This document shows, piece by piece, positions 23,085 to 26,495 of a stretch of DNA of 26,495 nucleotides (the stretch's first letter is position 1; every line of letters starts with the position of its first letter). The DNA is from JABMMZ01 sp044357345. GTDB taxonomy: Bacteria; Bacteroidota; Bacteroidia; NS11-12g; UBA955. The position numbers and the translations under genes are program-made. Location of the stretch: positions 1 to 26,495 of the forward strand of contig JBIKPR010000036.1 of assembly GCA_044357345.1 (NCBI GenBank), read 5' to 3'. The notes beneath the pieces are model-generated. The model saw only the letters and a list, made by a program, of their open reading frames with translations. It had not been told where the DNA came from and did not search any database.

Positions 23085-24281
23085 TTAATTCTTTTCAAAG
23101 ATATTTGAGATAATTTTTTTAAAGCCAAAAAGGTAGAATACCATTGAGACAACAAGACCAAAACTCCAAGACAAACAAGCCCCTATCACCCCATATTGTG
23201 GTATTAATACCAAGGCCATTAAGAGGCCTCCCAACAATCCCATTAAATTGTATTTAAAAATTCGTTTGAAGTCTGATTTTGCATGAAAATAATGGTTGTA
23301 AATATTGCTAACAGAAAAAGCCAAAACACCGGGAAACAAATACATAAACAATTCACTCATTTGTGAAAAGTCACTCGAAAAAAGCATAATCCAAAAACAA
23401 TTGGGAATCATTGCCAAAATCGAGCAAATGGCCAAAGTTCCAAAGATGTTTATATAAACCAATCGTGTTGTAAATTTCACTTGTTCGCGTAAATCTTTGG
23501 TATTTAAAATTTTCATATGTTGAATTTGACCAATACTGTGGCCAAGTATCCAAATTGATTCACATATTACAATTGCATTGCTGTATAAACCAAGTGCAGC
23601 ATCGTTGATTAAAAATGCAATCAGAAAGAAATTCAACCTGTAGTTAAAAAACTGAATTGCCTGTGCGCCTTGAACCCAGATTCCTTGTTTTAAAATTAAC
23701 GGTTCAAAAACAAATGGCTCTCCAATGTTGCGAATGTATTTTTTTAACAAAACAAAAGAAACAGCAAAGGAAACCACCAAGGCTATTAGCATAGCCAATG
23801 GATAAGAATTTAGACCAAAATTGCCATAAAAGTATAATCCTATAAATAAGATTAATAAAAAAAATGGTTGAATAAAGAGACTAAAATTCCGTTTCTTTAC
23901 TTCTTGATTGCCCATCAACAACATTTGATTTAAGTTGATTGCTGAAAACAAAAAAGCTGCAAACGGAATTAAGTAATAATATGGAACTTGGGGAAGAAAA
24001 AGCAAAACAATAAAACTCAACAAAGAGATTCTGGCAATCCAAATTAATGAAGACAACCAAAGTTTTCGTTGATTTATTTTATACGATAAATTTATTATGG
24101 CTGAACTATTACCAAAATCCGCAAACAACTGAACCAAGGCTATGCTGGAGACAAACAAACTTAAATGGCCCCTACCCTCAGCGCCCAGGTTTCTTGATAT
24201 TAGCACCACCATTATTAAGCTGAGTGCTGAAACACTTACTTTGGATGCAAATGTGAAAAATATACTTTTATTGACACTCAA
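23085..24281 (-). CDS. Polysaccharide flippase (Wzx-like, MOP superfamily)
   Basis: The 398-residue polytopic inner-membrane protein has about 12 hydrophobic helices. Its N-terminus is typical of oligosaccharide flippases that move lipid-linked glycan units across the membrane: FTFASKVSVSALSLIMVVLISRNLGAEGRGHLSLFVSS with the R-x-LGAEGRG loop after helix 1. A later FADFGNSSAIINL segment and VFPGVLAFSVSNIYNHYFHAK-like helix fit the same family. The glycan (O-antigen, capsule or other) cannot be told. It lies 13 bases past yciH and 10 bases before the TonB receptor, so it is inside the minus-strand run. No dedicated polymerase or glycosyltransferase cluster surrounds it; the GT4 gene is about 13 kb away. 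Confidence 0.87.
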   Translation of the reverse strand: MSVNKSIFFTFASKVSVSALSLIMVVLISRNLGAEGRGHLSLFVSSIALVQLFADFGNSSAIINLSYKINQRKLWLSSLIWIARISLLSFIVLLFLPQVPYYYLIPFAAFLFSAINLNQMLLMGNQEVKKRNFSLFIQPFFLLILFIGLYFYGNFGLNSYPLAMLIALVVSFAVSFVLLKKYIRNIGEPFVFEPLILKQGIWVQGAQAIQFFNYRLNFFLIAFLINDAALGLYSNAIVICESIWILGHSIGQIQHMKILNTKDLREQVKFTTRLVYINIFGTLAICSILAMIPNCFWIMLFSSDFSQMSELFMYLFPGVLAFSVSNIYNHYFHAKSDFKRIFKYNLMGLLGGLLMALVLIPQYGVIGACLSWSFGLVVSMVFYLFGFKKIISNIFEKN

Positions 24282-24294
24282 TACAATAGTGTGA

Positions 24295-24633
24295 TTAGAT
24301 ATTATTTGTTTTATAACCAGCGCTTACAAGAAATCCTTTTACCTTTTGAACCATATCTCCTTGAATTAAAATTTCGCCTTCTATGATTGACCCACCAGTT
24401 CCACAATGGTTTTTTAATTGTTTGGCAAGTTTTTCAAGATCTTCTAATTTTCCAACAAAACCTTTTATTAAGGTCGCCTTTTTGCCACCCCTTTGTTTGG
24501 TTTCAAGTCGAATCACTAACTTTTGAAATTTCGGTTCTAAAGTTATTGAGTCATCTAATTCTTCACCGAAACTAAATCCTTGTTCGGTGCTGTAAACCAT
24601 GCCATCATCCTGTCTTTTAACTTTTTTACTCAT
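24295..24633 (-). CDS. yciH: SUI1/eIF1 homologue YciH
   Basis: The 112-residue protein is a bacterial homologue of eukaryotic initiation factor eIF1. In E. coli YciH has been linked to start-codon fidelity and stress-related control of translation. The basic N-terminal tail is followed by the SUI1 fold: VIRLETKQRGGKKATLIKGF (40-59), and KNHCGTGGSIIEGEILIQGD (74-93), the most conserved part, with CGTGGS at 77-82. The C-terminal VKGFLVSAGYK matches the end of the family. Its start overlaps the stop of the lipid-kinase gene by 8 bases, so it depends on that gene for translation coupling. It is an odd occupant of a run of envelope genes. Confidence 0.93.
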   Translation of the reverse strand: MSKKVKRQDDGMVYSTEQGFSFGEELDDSITLEPKFQKLVIRLETKQRGGKKATLIKGFVGKLEDLEKLAKQLKNHCGTGGSIIEGEILIQGDMVQKVKGFLVSAGYKTNNI

Positions 24634-25501
24634 GACTAAAAATCTTTAAACTCAAAGGTTCAATATTAATATTTATTTCTTTACCAAGCCACAATGGCTC
24701 TCCATCAACGTGCACCGGTCCATCTTCCAAACGTCTAATTGTAAAATCAGTTCCAGCAAAGACTTCCATGTTTTTATTGGTATGCAGACGAGCCTCTAAT
24801 AAATTCTTAAATATTAAGATAAAATCCATGGGGGTGAATTTTTTCAAAACGAGCACATTAAATAAACCATCGTCTGGCTTAGCCCCCGGATGTAAAACAA
24901 CATTATTGCCCCATTGGGTCGCATTGGCCACACCTATCATAAATGCATTTCCTTCCCATACCTTTTGCTCATTTTTATATAATTCGTAAAAACGGCTTTT
25001 GTAATTCAAATGGCGAATGATTGTTTTTACGTATCCTTGCAAACCCCGTTTTGTGTTGTTGGCAAAAGCGGTACTAATATGGGCATCAAATCCAACCCCA
25101 GCAATATTGACCATGCAGTGGTTATTGACCCAAACCGTATCTACTTCTTTAACTTTATAATTTGGCAATTGCTTAATAGCATTTACCGTGTTCATTGGAA
25201 TTTTAAAATGTCGAGCAAATCCATTACCAGAACCTAGTGGAATAATCCCTAAAATAATTCCTGTATTTACGAGTCTTGACGCAATTTGATTGATGGTTCC
25301 ATCCCCACCTGCAGCCAATACAATATCAGCTTTCAGCCTAATCGCTTTTTCAGTTAGCAATAAAACATCATCTGCTTTTTCAGTAGGCCAAATATGAATA
25401 TCATATTTATTTGGATCTAAATTTTGCTTGACGATTTGCGGAAGATTTTTTGTTTTCTTTCTACCAGAAAAAGGATTGTAAATAACAACTACACTTTTCA
25501 T
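24626..25501 (-). CDS. YegS/BmrU-type lipid (diacylglycerol) kinase
   Basis: The 291-residue cytoplasmic or membrane-associated kinase phosphorylates a lipid such as diacylglycerol or a related alcohol using ATP. The DAGK catalytic domain begins VVVIYNPFSGRKK (residues 4-16). It has the nucleotide loop LAAGGDGTINQ (62-72, GGDGT at 65-69) and IPLGSGNGFARHF (87-99). A C-terminal beta-sandwich domain has GNNVVLHPGAKPDDGLFNVLVL and DGPVHVDGEPLWLG. It lies 12 bases after DUF4159 and overlaps yciH by 8 bases. The substrate could be diacylglycerol, undecaprenol or another lipid; sequence does not decide. Confidence 0.92.
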   Translation of the reverse strand: MKSVVVIYNPFSGRKKTKNLPQIVKQNLDPNKYDIHIWPTEKADDVLLLTEKAIRLKADIVLAAGGDGTINQIASRLVNTGIILGIIPLGSGNGFARHFKIPMNTVNAIKQLPNYKVKEVDTVWVNNHCMVNIAGVGFDAHISTAFANNTKRGLQGYVKTIIRHLNYKSRFYELYKNEQKVWEGNAFMIGVANATQWGNNVVLHPGAKPDDGLFNVLVLKKFTPMDFILIFKNLLEARLHTNKNMEVFAGTDFTIRRLEDGPVHVDGEPLWLGKEININIEPLSLKIFSHE

Positions 25502-25513
25502 TTACAATTGGTC

Positions 25514-26170
25514 TTAACGGTTGAAAGCGTATTTTACAATATTGGCGCCCATTTTCAATGCTTCAAGTCTTTTCTCTTCGGGATCATTGTAAATACTTTG
25601 ATCTTCCCATCCATTACCCAAATCGCATTCATAGGTGAAAAAACAAACCAAACGGCCTTGGTATATTAAACCAAAACCTTGAGCAGGTTTGCCATCGTGT
25701 TGGTGAATTTTGGGTAAACCTTTATTGAAATTGAATGCTTGATGGTAAATTGGGTGGGTAAATGGCAATTCAACAAAATCGAGATCAGGGAATACCTTTT
25801 TCATTTGAGGAATTATAAATGGTTTCAATCCATAATTGTCATCAATATGCAAGAAGCCACCAGCCATTAAGTACTTTTTAAGATTCAGCGCTTCGGCATC
25901 ACTGAATAAAATATTGCCATGTCCTGTCAAATATAAGCAAGGATAATTAAACAATTCTGGTGAGCCGACTTCAACAATGGCATCTTCTGGATTTATATTT
26001 GTCTTAATATTAGAGTTGCAAAATTTCGATAAATTGGGCAAAGCTGTTTTATTTGCATACCAATCGCCGCCGCCTTTGTATTTTACTTTTGCAATTTTAA
26101 AGCTGTAATCATTTGTTCCGGAAAAATTAAAAATCCAAATTAACACAAATATTACAGAGATAAAACGCAT
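25514..26170 (-). CDS. DUF4159-type secreted protein
   Basis: The 218-residue protein has a signal sequence (about residues 1-19). It matches the DUF4159 family of Bacteroidota and related phyla: KVKYKGGGDWYANKTALPNL near the start, then YPCLYLTGHGNILFSDAEALNLKKYLMAGGFLHIDDN, the most conserved part, and FTHPIYHQAFNF further on, with GRLVCFFTYECDLGNGWED near the end. The TGHG and DDN segments suggest a glutamine-amidotransferase-like (class I GAT, ThuA-type) fold, but the catalytic cysteine of GAT enzymes is not seen. Function is unknown. It is 12 bases upstream of the lipid kinase gene and 35 bases downstream of the partial gene. Confidence 0.85.
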   Translation of the reverse strand: MRFISVIFVLIWIFNFSGTNDYSFKIAKVKYKGGGDWYANKTALPNLSKFCNSNIKTNINPEDAIVEVGSPELFNYPCLYLTGHGNILFSDAEALNLKKYLMAGGFLHIDDNYGLKPFIIPQMKKVFPDLDFVELPFTHPIYHQAFNFNKGLPKIHQHDGKPAQGFGLIYQGRLVCFFTYECDLGNGWEDQSIYNDPEEKRLEALKMGANIVKYAFNR

Positions 26171-26205
26171 GATACAATTTTACAAATTAATTTTGGATTG
26201 CTCAA

Positions 26206-26495
26206 TTAAATATTACCTGGTAAATCAAATTCTTGTAAACCCTCATAGCGAATCCATTTCCCTTTCTTTTTAAGTTCATAGAAATCAATTCTACCATCTG
26301 GAATATAATATTCTCTCTTACCAGTTTTTTCAGGATTAGAAGGCACCAAATTCGAATAGGTTATTATTTTCTCTGACACTTCAAACCTCAAAAGCATACT
26401 CGATTGGTCAGCATAATCAAAAAACACACGGTATTGAGGGGTGTAGTCTCGTTCAGAACTGTAAAATACTGGAGCACCTATGTGGAGTTCACCTG
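26206..26495 (-). CDS. Hypothetical protein, C-terminal part (5' end outside window)
   Basis: The frame is open through the window edge at 26495. The visible 95 residues include GAPVFYSSERDYTPQYRVFFDYADQ at the start, then LLRFEVSEKIITYSNLVPSNPEKTG, REYYIPDGRIDFYELKKKGKW and the C-terminal GLQEFDLPGNI. The GTG at 26427 is not the start because the frame continues upstream. This resembles the C-terminal end of a widespread Bacteroidota protein of unknown role with a PD-P-D-YD-like ending, often described only as hypothetical. It is the most upstream gene of the minus-strand run seen here, 35 bases before DUF4159. Confidence 0.7.
   Translation of the reverse strand, partial: GELHIGAPVFYSSERDYTPQYRVFFDYADQSSMLLRFEVSEKIITYSNLVPSNPEKTGKREYYIPDGRIDFYELKKKGKWIRYEGLQEFDLPGNI

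Noticed and set aside
23075..23161. Longer N-terminus of the TonB receptor from 23161
   Set aside because: It overlaps the flippase coding region and places about 29 non-secretory residues before a good signal peptide.

Overview
The window reads as chromosomal DNA of a member of the Bacteroidota. The DNA is AT-rich. Several genes are preceded by the TAnnTTTG -7 element of this phylum. The gene content also fits: a TonB-dependent receptor with an N-terminal carboxypeptidase-like regulatory domain, DUF5777 and DUF4159 proteins, an OB-fold protein of the tRNA_anti-like type, and many secreted proteins whose signal peptides end in an alanine- or serine-glutamine step. I cannot assign a class or genus. 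I saw no mobile elements, CRISPR arrays, tRNA or rRNA genes, and no gene-free stretch longer than about 165 bases.

Layout. 1-2,600: the 3' end of alaS converges on rlmH, which follows an OmpA-type lipoprotein gene. 2,568-5,752: a five-gene minus-strand operon with two small c-type-cytochrome-like lipoproteins, an OB-fold membrane-anchored protein, a YceI lipocalin-like protein and a DUF5777 barrel protein, closed by a strong terminator. 5,812-7,155: an E2 acyltransferase of a 2-oxoacid dehydrogenase. 7,320-8,549: a TetA-like MFS transporter, which overlaps tail to tail with a two-gene minus unit (a GNAT-like protein and a GT4 glycosyltransferase). 10,977-12,516: an SDR dehydrogenase and a TylF-like methyltransferase. 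12,649-14,157: a deoxyhypusine-synthase-like enzyme plus a small secreted protein. 14,231-17,225: cystathionine beta-synthase and an unrecognised secreted protein. 17,286-20,727: a B12-binding plus G-protein-chaperone protein that looks like the front half of IcmF without its mutase, and acetyl-CoA synthetase. 20,774-26,495: a compact minus-strand run of a secreted-type partial protein, DUF4159, a lipid kinase, the SUI1 homologue yciH, a polysaccharide flippase and a TonB-dependent receptor.

How the genes fit together. Much of the window is core metabolism around acyl-CoA (E2 subunit, Acs, B12 chaperone) and sulfur amino acids (CBS), interleaved with envelope functions (OmpA lipoprotein, flippase, glycosyltransferase, TonB receptor). 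The parts most worth a second look are three. The deoxyhypusine-synthase-like enzyme keeps the nucleophilic lysine but has changed spermidine-pocket residues. The IcmF-like protein lacks its mutase half. The cytochrome operon carries unusual CX4CH haem-type motifs. None is proven to be a new system from sequence alone.
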